Under the pieces are notes generated by a model that saw nothing but the letters and a program-made list of their open reading frames with translations, made no database searches and was not told the DNA's origin. A stretch of DNA of 64,000 nucleotides from CBDCVO01 sp965223085 (GTDB lineage: Bacteria; Pseudomonadota; Gammaproteobacteria; Ga0077536), in the NCBI GenBank assembly GCA_965223085.1, contig OZ244981.1, forward strand, positions 2,294,001 through 2,358,000, given 5' to 3'. Made by a program: the position numbers and the translations under genes. Shown one piece after another: positions 8,685 to 17,670 of the stretch (position 1 is the stretch's first letter; every line of letters starts with the position of its first letter).

Positions 8685-9170
8685 TCAGATTTCTTTGGAG
8701 GCGGTGAACACCACGCGGCCGTCGGCCAAGTTTTCGCCGAACAAGTCTTCCCCGTCGGAGTCCGTGTCGTAGTAAGTGAGGTCGAGACCCAGGCCGACTA
8801 GCTCGGTGGAAACGCCGATACTCCAACCGAAGTATTCGTAGTCGATGAGGCCGACATTGGGTCCGAGTCCGTTAGCGAATTCGGCGGTCCAACCGCCGTA
8901 GAAATCGACTTCGATGGTGGCGTCATCACCGAAGTCGACATTGGAAGCCCAGGTCCCAAGGTAAAAACCGGTGTCGGCGCACGCCAGATCGACGCCGCCG
9001 GAGATTGCGGGTTCTTCCATGGTTTGCGATACGTAACGGAACACATAGTCGGTGGATAATGCGACGTTGGCCGATACTGACACCGGCCCTTCGGCTTGTA
9101 CGGGTTCTGACGCAAGGGAGCCGCTGGCAACAATCATCGTGAGCCCGCTGACCAAAACGGATTTTTTCAT
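8685..9170 (-). CDS. TorF-family putative porin with an internal deletion
   Basis: The protein starts with a signal peptide (MKKSVLVSGLTMIVASGSLA) and has the opening of TorF-type putative porins: VSANVALSTDYVFRYVSQT, GGVDLACADTGFYLGTWASN and EVDFYGGWTAEF. It ends with a typical final strand region (WSIGVSTELVGLGLDLTYYDTD to ADGRVVFTASK). The family is usually about 220-250 residues, but this product has 161. The middle after GLIDYEYF seems to be lost in frame, removing several beta strands. Gene order torF-glnK-amtB is common in Gammaproteobacteria. A working barrel is doubtful. Confidence 0.75.
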   Translation of the reverse strand: MKKSVLVSGLTMIVASGSLASEPVQAEGPVSVSANVALSTDYVFRYVSQTMEEPAISGGVDLACADTGFYLGTWASNVDFGDDATIEVDFYGGWTAEFANGLGPNVGLIDYEYFGWSIGVSTELVGLGLDLTYYDTDSDGEDLFGENLADGRVVFTASKEI

Positions 9171-9249
9171 TGTGCTATTCCTAAAGGTCTGGTTAATGGA
9201 GGCGTGCCGTCTTTATTCGAGCGCTTGTGGGTAATGTCGTCTAGCTTTA

Positions 9250-9265
9250 AGCACGATGTGTGCCA
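9250..9265 (-). promoter_or_regulatory. sigma-54 promoter of the torF-like-glnK-amtB operon
   Basis: Read on the minus strand the site is TGGCACACATCGTGCT. It matches the -24/-12 consensus with a perfect TGGCAC, the required 10-base spacing between GG and GC, and TGCT at -12. It lies 80 bp upstream of the torF-like gene. The glnK-amtB operon is a standard NtrC/sigma-54 target. Confidence 0.75.
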
Positions 9266-9414
9266 AGCGCTTTTTCATTTATGAAAATAGAGGCTTATCA
9301 AGTTTTACGCGCCAGCTCGCCGAATCCCGTGCACAGTGCGGAAGCACGGAGCAACACGGATTGCACCCGTTTCGTGCAGCTTTGGCGGGTTGCCGCGGTT
9401 TGATACACGATACC

Positions 9415-9630
9415 GTGACTACCCGACCCACCGACTTGTTCGAGCGATTGTCTGCCGTAGTCGGCGATATCCTGCCAGCGGATCTCGGCGACGAAGTGCG
9501 CGACAGCGCCAAGATCGCTTTGCGCAGTGCCTGTGAGCAGCTCGATTTCGTGACGCTGGAAGAGTTCGAGGTTCAGCAGGCGGTCCTGCAACGCACGGGC
9601 ATTGACAATTTAAGTCGTGTCGGCCGGTAA
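9415..9630 (+). pseudogene. ubiK: ubiquinone biosynthesis accessory factor UbiK, truncated at its 3' end
   Basis: From the GTG at 9415 the product (TTRPTDLFERLSAV, then EVRDSAKIALRSACEQLDFV and LEEFEVQQAVLQRT) matches UbiK/YqiC, a small coiled-coil lipid-associated factor of aerobic ubiquinone synthesis. Homology stops at about 9605, where an IS6 remnant begins, so the C-terminal coiled coil is lost. UbiK commonly lies beside torF-glnK-amtB, which supports the call. An in-frame codon at 9256 exists, but the sequence between is not UbiK-like. Confidence 0.65.
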
Positions 9631-9637
9631 TGGTTGG

Positions 9638-10333
9638 ATGAGTAAATCCAGAACACCGTACAAACGGCACAGGTTTCCACCCGAAATAATTCAGTATGCG
9701 GAATGGATCTATTATCGATTCAATCTCAGTCATCGAGATGTTGAAGATCTACTCGCTGAGCGAGGTATTGTCGTCAGCTATGAATCGATTCGGTTATGGT
9801 GTACTAAATTTGGGTCGAGATATGCACGATGATTAAAGCGTGGTCATCCGCGCTACGGCGATACTTTCTACATTGACGAAGTCTTCGTTAAGATCCGCGG
9901 TGTCCAACAGTATTTATGGCGAGCTGTCGATCAGGATGGCGAGATCATCGATGTGTTTCTTCAGCATCGACGCGACGGCAAAGCGGCCAAGAGGTTTTTC
10001 GAACGTCTCTTTGAAACGCATCGGAAGGAACCAAGAACGATCGTAACGGACGAGTTGAAAAGCTATGGCGCCGCGCATCGGGAACTGATCCCAGACGCCA
10101 CGCATGACACATCACAATAGGCAAATAATCGCGCCGAACTATCTCACCAGCCGACCCGAGTAAGGGAGCGGGTGATGCGTCGTTTTAAATCGACGACGCA
10201 GTGCCAGCGTTTCTTGGCGGTTCACGCTGCCGTACACAATTTGTTCAATCTCGGTCGTCACCTTATTTCTGCGAAGAACTATCGGTATTTTCGTTCTCGG
10301 GCATTTGCGTCCTGGGATAATGCCGCCGCGTAA
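9638..10333 (+). pseudogene. IS6-family transposase with two in-frame stops
   Basis: The frame encodes a nearly full IS6/IS26-type transposase: KRHRFPPEIIQYAEWIYYRF, LSHRDVEDLLAERGI, the DDE motifs YIDEVFVKI and VTDELKSYG, then NRAELSHQPTRVRERVMRRF and a normal C-terminal end. Two stops interrupt it in the same frame, TGA at 9830 (probably from an Arg codon) and TAG at about 10119. No frameshift is needed, so decay is recent or a few point changes suffice. Its insertion truncated ubiK. Fragments of a related element occur at 30395-30840 and 34741-35010. Confidence 0.85.
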
Positions 10334-10439
10334 GTGCCGAGAATTTCTTGACGTTGCTCACCTCGAACGGCTAATTTGGCAGTACCCAATCTTGGGGTCA
10401 GTTATCTTTTCCAACTAAGCCTATTTTTCCTGAGTGCGT

Positions 10440-11516
10440 TTAGCTCAATCCATACCACGTACCTCGTCCGGCACCGTGCTTAGTTACGTGGCCGGCGCGG
10501 GCTAGTGCTCTGATGTGGTCTTTTATCGTATTGCGGTTAGCGCCGGTGAGTTTTACGCCTTCGGCGATTGTGATGCGACCATGTTCTCGGCAAAATTCGA
10601 GGAGTTTTAAGGACAACTCAGGCAGATCGCCTAAGACCAAACGCTCGCGTTCTATCTTCTTCTTAAGCCGGTCTTTCTGTTTCTGCAGCGCTCTCAAGAA
10701 AAATACGATCCACGGCGCCCAGTCGGGATTATCGGTGCGGATGGTACCCTGGGTTTGCCGGAGTGCACGGTAATAGCTACCTTTGTTTTCCTCGATAACG
10801 CTTTCGAGTGAGCTGTACGGCACATATTCGTAACCCGCGCGTAACAGCAGCAGTGTTGTCAAAATGCGGGACAGGCGTCCGTTACCGTCCTGAAACGGAT
10901 GGATTTGCAGGAAGACCACAATAAAGATCGCGATGGTAATGAGCGAATGCGATGCTTCGCTGTCGAGATTCTCTCGGGTCCAACCGACCAGTTCCGTCAT
11001 CTGCTGCGGCGTTTCAAAAGGACTCGCTGTTTGGAAGACAATCCCCAGACTTTCCCCGTCCGGACCGAATGCCTCGACGTGGTTATCAAGTGTTTTGTAG
11101 TCGCCGCGATGGCGCGCGTCTTTCTCCGTGTATTTGAGCAGGTCGCGATGCAGCTGCTTGATGTGGTTTTCGGTTAAAGGAATATCCGCCGCGTGCAAAA
11201 AGATCGTTTCCATCACTTCCGCATAGCCGGCGACTTCGGCTTCATCGCGAGAGGCGAAGGCCTTGATATCGAGGTTCGAAAGAAGCCGTTCGACTTCTTG
11301 ATCACTGAGCTTGGCACCTTCGATCCGGGTCGAAGAGCCGATGCTCTCAATCGTTGCCACGTGTCGCAACGAAGACAGGCGGTCGGGCGCCAGCCGTCCG
11401 AGCGCGATCCAGGATCCCTTGAACTCATCGATCTCCGCGATAAGTTTCAAGATTTCCTGGCTAATACTCAGTGTTTCTGTGTTCAGCGTGCCCGCCATTT
11501 TCCCATCCATTACCAA
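10440..11516 (-). CDS. Fic-family AMP-transferase (class II, self-inhibited)
   Basis: The 358-residue protein contains the full Fic catalytic motif HPFQDGNGR (residues 206-214) and, upstream, an inhibitory-helix motif S-TRI-EG (Ser62 to Gly67) that fits (S/T)xxxE(G/N). The inhibitory Glu should block ATP positioning until released, which defines class II Fic proteins. An N-terminal Fic_N-like region precedes it, and the C-terminus looks like a winged-helix DNA-binding domain (ITIAEGVKLTGANRNTIKDH). It probably adenylylates a target protein. It sits alone between transposon remnants. Confidence 0.88.
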   Translation of the reverse strand: MVMDGKMAGTLNTETLSISQEILKLIAEIDEFKGSWIALGRLAPDRLSSLRHVATIESIGSSTRIEGAKLSDQEVERLLSNLDIKAFASRDEAEVAGYAEVMETIFLHAADIPLTENHIKQLHRDLLKYTEKDARHRGDYKTLDNHVEAFGPDGESLGIVFQTASPFETPQQMTELVGWTRENLDSEASHSLITIAIFIVVFLQIHPFQDGNGRLSRILTTLLLLRAGYEYVPYSSLESVIEENKGSYYRALRQTQGTIRTDNPDWAPWIVFFLRALQKQKDRLKKKIERERLVLGDLPELSLKLLEFCREHGRITIAEGVKLTGANRNTIKDHIRALARAGHVTKHGAGRGTWYGLS

Positions 11517-11596
11517 TCATTAAACCTTAATAGCATTTCCTCCATTTGTCCATCCGTTTCCACCCATTTAGGCGCAACTCGGGGTTAGTGCATCCG

Positions 11597-12258
11597 GAAA
11601 GGCGGACACACCTAGCGCAAGACCGGCTACAAAATCTTCAACCGTTATAAGGACGAGGGATTGAGCGGGTTGGAAGACCGCCCGAGATCCCCGTACCGGC
11701 ACCCTAACAAGCTGCCCTTCCAAGTCGAGAAAGCAATCCTCCGGATCAAGCGGGAGCATCGGAACTGGGGCGCACCCAAACTCCGCGACAAGCTCATCAA
11801 GGAATACCCCAAATTCGGCCGCCCGCTATCAGCACGGTCCATGCGCTGTTGGATCACCACGGCCTGGTCAAGCGACGGAAACGGCACCGTTACAAGGCCG
11901 AAGGTACTCAGCTAACCGACGGGCGGACGCTCAACGCATTGTGGTGCACCGATTACAAAGGCGAGTTCCGGTTGGGAAACCGCAAATACTGTTATCCGCT
12001 GACTATCACGGATTTCTCCTCGCGCTACCTGCTCGCCTGCGAGGGAGTCGAGTCCACTAAAGCGACCGGCGCGTCTCCCGTGTTCGTGCGCGCGTTCAAG
12101 GCGTTGGGATTGCCCGCGGCCATTCACACCGACAATGGTGTCCCCTTCGCCTCGGCACACGCCTTGTTCGGCTTAAGTCGGCTCTCGGTGTGGTGGCTTC
12201 GTCTCGGCATCGCTATCGAGCGGATCAAGCCGGGTAACCCTCACCTTTTTCAAGCGCA
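11597..12258 (+). pseudogene. IS481-family transposase remnant
   Basis: Two frames together encode most of an IS481 transposase: RKTGYKIFNRYKDEGLSGL and KLPFQVEKAILRIKREH in one frame, then LWCTDYKGEF, IHTDNGVPFASAHALFGLS and LSVWWLRLGIAIERIKPG in another. A stop lies near the start and a frameshift near 11850. The 3' end is cut by the left end of IS1182 copy 2 at 12259. Confidence 0.8.
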
Positions 12259-13613
12259 GTGTCAGATCGGGTCGCCGGCGTGTTGAAAAAGTCCCTGGGG
12301 TGATCCTCGTTATAGCAAAATTAGCTAACGCCCGGACGGACGCAGCCTATGCAGGGTGAACAAGATTCGCAACGTGTTTTGTTTGACACAGTCGATCTGG
12401 AAAACCTGATCCCAGCTGACCATTTGCTTCTTCGATTTCATCGACGAAGTGACCAAGGAGTTGTATTGCAGAGACAATGGCCGGAACTCGATCGACCCCG
12501 TTCTGTTTTTCCGAATGCAGCTGATCAGTTACCTGTATGGGATGAAGTCAGACAGGGCGCTTTGTCGAGAAATCCATCTGAACCTCGCCTATCGGTGGTT
12601 CTGCCGATTGAGCCTACACGATCAGGTACCGGGTCATTCGTCGATGACCCATATTCGGGACCGTTTCGGGGAGGCAACATTCACGGAGATATTCGAGCAA
12701 CTTATCGCTCGTTGGCAGCAGGAAGGGCATATTTGCGGGCGCCGCATCGTGGCAGATGCAGCGGTCGATTCCCTGGTAGAACGAGATGATGCCGATCCGA
12801 ACGCGCGTGCGCTCAAAATGTACCAGCAACGCTACCACGATTTCAAAACGGGCAAGAAACCACGCAAGTATGCCAATCAGACGCCTGTCAGCGCATCGGA
12901 TCCCGGTGCGAGTCTGGTTTCACGGCGCGATGGTTATAAAAAGCGCTGCTACAAGGCCCCCTTCAGCGCCGATGCTGAGAGCCGCATGGTCATCGATCGT
13001 CATGCAACCCCCGGGGCGCGGCATGAGTGCCCGATTCTACCCCAGCGTATTGAATACCAACGCAATATGTTGGGGTTGCCTATTGAAGAAGTCATTGCCG
13101 AGGGTCATCATCTTTATCCGTATGAAAAACCGGCGCATGGATCGGCCAGACGCTATCCCCTAACAGGCGGTCATTCTCGCAGCTGTCCGGTACGCACTAG
13201 CTACTTACCCGATAATCTGAAATCCAGGGCTGGCTTTGTATACCGTGGCCTTCACCAGGACGAGATAGAAGCGGTGGGTCGGCGCCAATCGACCCATGCT
13301 TTTCGACAGCGGCTGGTGGAACGAAAATGGAAGATCGAAGAATTATTCGGCGAAGCCAAGCAAAACCACAGTTTGAGGCGCGCCCGATACCGTGGTCTTG
13401 CGAAAGTCCAGATCCAGTGCTTCATGATCGCCATCGCGCTTAATTGCAAGCGGGTGGTCAAGATTCACGACTATTTTTGCGTGATATTTCTCAGTCTACA
13501 CCAATTCATTCATCGGGCGTTTTCGCCCAACGAATATTGTCGCCATTCGGTCTAATACTGCCACCGGCGTAGAAAAGGAGTTGTTCAACAGGCCGGCGAA
13601 ACTTCCACAATTT
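12259..13613 (+). mobile_element. IS1182-family insertion sequence, copy 2 (decayed)
   Basis: The terminal repeats are recognisable: GTGTCAGATC followed by GCCGGCGTGTTGAAAAAG on the left, and the inverted CCGGCCTGTTGAACAAC on the right near 13580-13600. The element is in the opposite orientation to copy 1 and about 190 bp shorter because of internal deletions. It truncates the IS481 remnant on its left. Confidence 0.75.
12349..13555 (+). pseudogene. IS1182-family transposase, frameshifted with internal deletions
   Basis: The 5' part (MQGEQDSQRVLFDTVDLENL) changes frame near 12440 and continues as the 12449 ORF (TKELYCRDNGRNSIDPVLFF onward). Compared with copy 1 it lacks the SLVEANAAI segment after IVADA, and about 50 residues between EEVIAE and GHHLYPYEK. 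That second gap removes the conserved DRGYGRG catalytic motif. It cannot encode an active transposase. Confidence 0.88.
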
Positions 13614-13700
13614 ATCGATCGGTCTGATTCGCGCCTTGTAAATGTCAGCCACTTCGACGCCATGGCCTAGGCACTGCGATCACCTTGCCTAATACCCTGT

Positions 13701-15779
13701 CTAGGGCGCGGCATCCCGCGTCGATCGCTCGAGTTCAATCACGACGTAAGCACCGATCGTCATTCTCGCCACATAGCCACTCGGGACGACGACCGTCGTG
13801 TCGACGGCCACCAGCAACGCTGGGCCGCCGACAACTTCGTCCACGGCCATGCGATCTGGGTCGACCATGGGTGCCTGCACCCAGGACCGCGTTACGGAAT
13901 CGAAAAATCGCGTATCACCGCACGCCGCGTCGGTCTCTTCAGCAGCGGGGCGCGGACGTTGCGGCGCATCGACCACGCCGGCGGCGACCAAGCGCCACAT
14001 CACAAGTTCGACATCGTTATCCGGCTCCGAAATACTGTAGCGATCGTGGTAGGTTTCGTGGAAAGATGAGGCGATGACGGCGAGATCTGTGTCGTCGACC
14101 CGCGCATGGGGGCAGGCGACGTCGAGTTCAGTGACCTGTAGTGGATAGCGCGCAGAGGCGAACAACTCGTAGCGGCGACGCGCCGCATCCACGCCGAGGC
14201 GATCCAAAAACGCCTCGCCAGCGGTATGGAGCGATCGAAGTTCGGCATTGACCTCGTTCGCGGCGAAGTTGCTGACGGTGGACGGCAGGCTAACGACGTT
14301 AGACCACTTGAGGTCCGCATCGAGCGCCCCCAACGCGCACAAAACCGACGTTTCACGGGGCACAATGATGCGGGTGATCCCCAGTTCCCGTGCCAGTTCG
14401 ATGGCGGCAACACCGGTAGCACCGCCGCCGGTGACGAGCACGAGACCTCTCGGATCGATGCCGCGCCTGACGGTCATCTCGAGAATGCCATTGATCATGC
14501 GCTCGTTGACGACGCGTAGGATGCCAAGCGCCGCGGTCTCGAGATCGAGGCCCAAGGGGGCGGCGACATGCGCGGTAATCGCGGCCACCGCCGCGTCCCG
14601 CGACAAGCGCATGCGGCCGCCGAGAAAGCGTTCCGGCACCAGATACCCCAAGGCGACGTAAGCATCGGTTACCGTCGGGCGCGTGCCGCCGCGGTCGTAA
14701 CAGGCAGGACCGGGCTGGGCACCGGCCGATTCCGGTCCGACCTGTAGTAAGCCGCCCTTGTCAACGCGAGCGAGACTACCGCCGCCGGCGCCGAGGGTCA
14801 GGATCTCGACTGCGGCGATACCGGTCGGGTAGTCGTTGATGCGGCCATCCCGGGTGACGGTGATCTGCCCGTCGATCACGGTGCTGACATCGAAACTCGT
14901 GCCGCCCATGTCGATCAACAGTGCATCGCACGCACCCTCCTCGCTCGCGAACTGGCGCGTTGCCGCCGGCCCTGTGGATGGCCCAGAGAACAGCATATAG
15001 ACGGGGCGCTGCACGATCTCGCTGACCGGCTGGACACCGCCGTCAGACGACACGACGAGCAACTCACCGCCCAGTTGTTTTTCCTTCAGTGCGGCTTCAA
15101 GCTCATTGAGGTACGCGGCTACCACCGGTTTCAACATGACGTTCAGCACCGTGCAGGATGTTCGCGTGTATTCGCGCAGTACCGGCTGTACTTCGCACGA
15201 CAGGCTGACAGCCGCGGTGGGCCAGTGCTCGTTCAGCAACGACGCGATTCGCCGTTCGTGCGTATCGTTGCGAATCGACCAGAGGAGCGCGACCGCGACT
15301 GCCTCGCATCCGGCGCGTCTGAGGGTTTCGATTCCGCGCAAGACGTCGTCATCGGAGAGTTCAGCGACGATCTCACCGTCGACGTTAACCCGTTCGTCGA
15401 GTTCGATGCAATAGTGCGGTGCGACGAGCGGTGCGCGCGAGGGCTTGGTGAAGTTGAAGATATCGTTACGGCGCCCCTCGCCGCGCCACAAGGTGTATTT
15501 CGTCCCGCGGGTACACAACACACCGGTCTTAGCGACCTTGCCTTCGAGCACGGCATTGGTCGCGACGGTGGATCCGTGCACGAAGACCTCGGTGTCGCCC
15601 AGCAAGTCTTCGACCGCCAGCGCCAGCGCATCCGCGGCAAGTTGGACGCAGGCCAGCACCCCGGCGGAGAGCTGTCCAGGTGTGGTAGGTGACTTGAAGC
15701 GGCCGATGAGCTTACCGTCGCAGGCGATCGACAAATCGGTGAAGGTACCACCAATGTCTGTACCAATGCGATAAGCCAT
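13701..15779 (-). CDS. hyuA: hydantoinase/oxoprolinase-family subunit A (HyuA-like)
   Basis: The 692-residue protein begins MAYRIGTDIGGTFTDLS, the sugar-kinase/Hsp70-like nucleotide-binding loop of N-methylhydantoinase A. It continues with HGSTVATNAVLEGK, DALLIDMGGTSFDVSTV, LGAGGGSLARVD, GPACYDRGG and VLVTGGGATG. This family forms ATP-dependent amidases or carboxylases (N-methylhydantoinase, 5-oxoprolinase, caprolactamase, acetone or acetophenone carboxylase) together with a B subunit. Its start overlaps the HyuB stop as TAATG, so the two are made in step. The true substrate cannot be read from sequence. Confidence 0.9.
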   Translation of the reverse strand: MAYRIGTDIGGTFTDLSIACDGKLIGRFKSPTTPGQLSAGVLACVQLAADALALAVEDLLGDTEVFVHGSTVATNAVLEGKVAKTGVLCTRGTKYTLWRGEGRRNDIFNFTKPSRAPLVAPHYCIELDERVNVDGEIVAELSDDDVLRGIETLRRAGCEAVAVALLWSIRNDTHERRIASLLNEHWPTAAVSLSCEVQPVLREYTRTSCTVLNVMLKPVVAAYLNELEAALKEKQLGGELLVVSSDGGVQPVSEIVQRPVYMLFSGPSTGPAATRQFASEEGACDALLIDMGGTSFDVSTVIDGQITVTRDGRINDYPTGIAAVEILTLGAGGGSLARVDKGGLLQVGPESAGAQPGPACYDRGGTRPTVTDAYVALGYLVPERFLGGRMRLSRDAAVAAITAHVAAPLGLDLETAALGILRVVNERMINGILEMTVRRGIDPRGLVLVTGGGATGVAAIELARELGITRIIVPRETSVLCALGALDADLKWSNVVSLPSTVSNFAANEVNAELRSLHTAGEAFLDRLGVDAARRRYELFASARYPLQVTELDVACPHARVDDTDLAVIASSFHETYHDRYSISEPDNDVELVMWRLVAAGVVDAPQRPRPAAEETDAACGDTRFFDSVTRSWVQAPMVDPDRMAVDEVVGGPALLVAVDTTVVVPSGYVARMTIGAYVVIELERSTRDAAP

Positions 15780-17626
15780 TAGTCGGTCGCCCTAAGTGCG
15801 CGTGTACCGGCATCGTCAAGCCGATATCCACCATCGCCGGGAACTACTGCAACGCTATAAATGCGTTGCGCGGCGTCGACAGTGACGAAGCCGTCGCTCA
15901 CATCATTCAGCACCGCCTGCGGATCGCGCGAGCGCGGGTCGCCGTGTCCACCGCCGCCGCCGGTGTCGGCGACCCACACCTGCGAGGGTTCAATATTGGC
16001 GCTACCGGAATTCTTGAGCGCGACAAGTTTCTCGCCGCTACTCGCATCTTCCACCCAGTGATCGGCGAGTGCGCCGGGCGAACCGCCGCTGATCCCGAAC
16101 GCCGGACAGGTATGGCCCGAACCGCCGTAGTTAATATTCATCACATGATCGCGCGGTTGGATCCGGTGGCGCACTCCAACAGCACCGCGGTGGGTGCCAG
16201 CGCCGCCGGAATCCGCGATCGCGCTGACTTCCCAGACGTAAAACGGTCGTGCAAGTTCCACCAGCTCGATCGACTCGTAGCCCATGTTGCCCATGATGCA
16301 AGCGCCGAACATGTGCGGCAGGCCGTCGTGTTTACCCGTCGCGCCGCCGCCGCTCGCGGCGAGGTAGAACGCGTGCCCGTAGTCCTCGCCCGCGGCACTG
16401 CGACCCGAGCCAATGAAGTTCGCCGCGGAATATTCACCCATGCCGGCCATCGCCTTCTCCGGCAGGATCTGCGCCCAAGCCTTGAGCACCAGATTGGTGA
16501 CTTCATCGCACAGCGCGATTGTCGCCAACGAGGTGCCAACCGGCCAACGGGGGATCCCAACCAGCGCACCTTCTCGTTGTATAACGGTGATGCGTTTCAA
16601 GGCGCCGTCGTTCGTGGGAATGTCCGGGTCGAGTACCGGCAGGGTGCCTTGGAGCGCCGAGCAGCGCGCGGTCGCATAGGTGAGGTTGTATCCGAATGCC
16701 TGTTGGTCGGGCATGTCGGTGTAATCGAAGGCGATGCGCCCCTCATCCGGCATGACTTTGAGCTTGAGCTTGAGCGGCACGCCTTGAGGAAAGAACTCTT
16801 CGAAGATCTCGCCGGTCATGCTGACCTCGATAGCGGCCGCGGGAAGCTTCTGGATCACATCCACCATGCAGCGCTCGCCGTAGTTCAGTGCTTCGGAGAA
16901 ACAGCCTTTCACGACATCGGTGCCGAAACGCTCACAGAGGCTCTTGATGCGCTTTTCTGCGGTCCATAGCGATCCCAGCTGCGCCAGAAAATCGCCATAC
17001 CAGTGTTGCGGATAGCGAATATTGTAACCAAGGAATCGGACGATATCGTCGATGGGCTGATGGTTGCGGCACACGCGCACACCCGGGAAATGCATGGCTT
17101 CCTCGTAAACGTCCCTGGCGCTGGCGTCGACACTGCCCGGTATGTGCGCCCCGATATCGATTAAATGACACTTATTCGCGGCCCACGCCACCAGGATGCC
17201 GTCGTGAAAGATGGGCGCGAACATCGTCCAGTCGCCGACGTGCGCATTGCCGGCATAAGCCGCGTTGTTCACAAACACATCGCCTTCACGGATATCTTCG
17301 CCAAACACCCGAATTAGGAATCGCAGCGCCGGGTCCATCGTGCCCACGTGAACCGGCAGACAGTCGTCCATGGACAGCACCTCGGCGCGCGGGCTCATCA
17401 CCGTGCAGGTGAAATCTTTAGCACCGTAGAGGATCGGATTGCGCGCGGTCGTAAGGATGGTCTCGGTCATCTCGCTCAGAATGCCGGCGAGCCGCGCGTA
17501 GACGACGGAGAACACAACCGGGTCGACGTCCTCGCGACCGCGATCAACCGCGCCTGGCACGCAGGAGATTTCCTCATCGCTTAACGGATTGATGATCAGG
17601 CGGGGGTCGTATGGTGGTAACAACAT
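15779..17626 (-). CDS. hyuB: hydantoinase/oxoprolinase-family subunit B (HyuB-like)
   Basis: The 615-residue protein has HyuB hallmarks: DPVVFSVVYARLAGILSEM, ARNPILYGAKDFTCTVM, HVGTMDPALRFLIRVF, VFVNNAAYAGNAHVGDW and the glycine-rich ADTGGGGGHGDPRSRDP near the C-terminus. It partners HyuA to hydrolyse or carboxylate a small cyclic or keto substrate in the cytoplasm. A FAD amine oxidase gene lies 44 bp upstream in the same direction, which suggests catabolism of a nitrogenous compound. Confidence 0.9.
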   Translation of the reverse strand: MLLPPYDPRLIINPLSDEEISCVPGAVDRGREDVDPVVFSVVYARLAGILSEMTETILTTARNPILYGAKDFTCTVMSPRAEVLSMDDCLPVHVGTMDPALRFLIRVFGEDIREGDVFVNNAAYAGNAHVGDWTMFAPIFHDGILVAWAANKCHLIDIGAHIPGSVDASARDVYEEAMHFPGVRVCRNHQPIDDIVRFLGYNIRYPQHWYGDFLAQLGSLWTAEKRIKSLCERFGTDVVKGCFSEALNYGERCMVDVIQKLPAAAIEVSMTGEIFEEFFPQGVPLKLKLKVMPDEGRIAFDYTDMPDQQAFGYNLTYATARCSALQGTLPVLDPDIPTNDGALKRITVIQREGALVGIPRWPVGTSLATIALCDEVTNLVLKAWAQILPEKAMAGMGEYSAANFIGSGRSAAGEDYGHAFYLAASGGGATGKHDGLPHMFGACIMGNMGYESIELVELARPFYVWEVSAIADSGGAGTHRGAVGVRHRIQPRDHVMNINYGGSGHTCPAFGISGGSPGALADHWVEDASSGEKLVALKNSGSANIEPSQVWVADTGGGGGHGDPRSRDPQAVLNDVSDGFVTVDAAQRIYSVAVVPGDGGYRLDDAGTRALRATD

Positions 17627-17670
17627 TCGAGTGTGCTCCCGAAAAATCAGTTAATGACGCGTAGTTTCCG

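Noticed and set aside
15866..16969. 367-codon plus-strand ORF
   Set aside because: It is antisense to hyuB, has no family features and follows from the high GC content.
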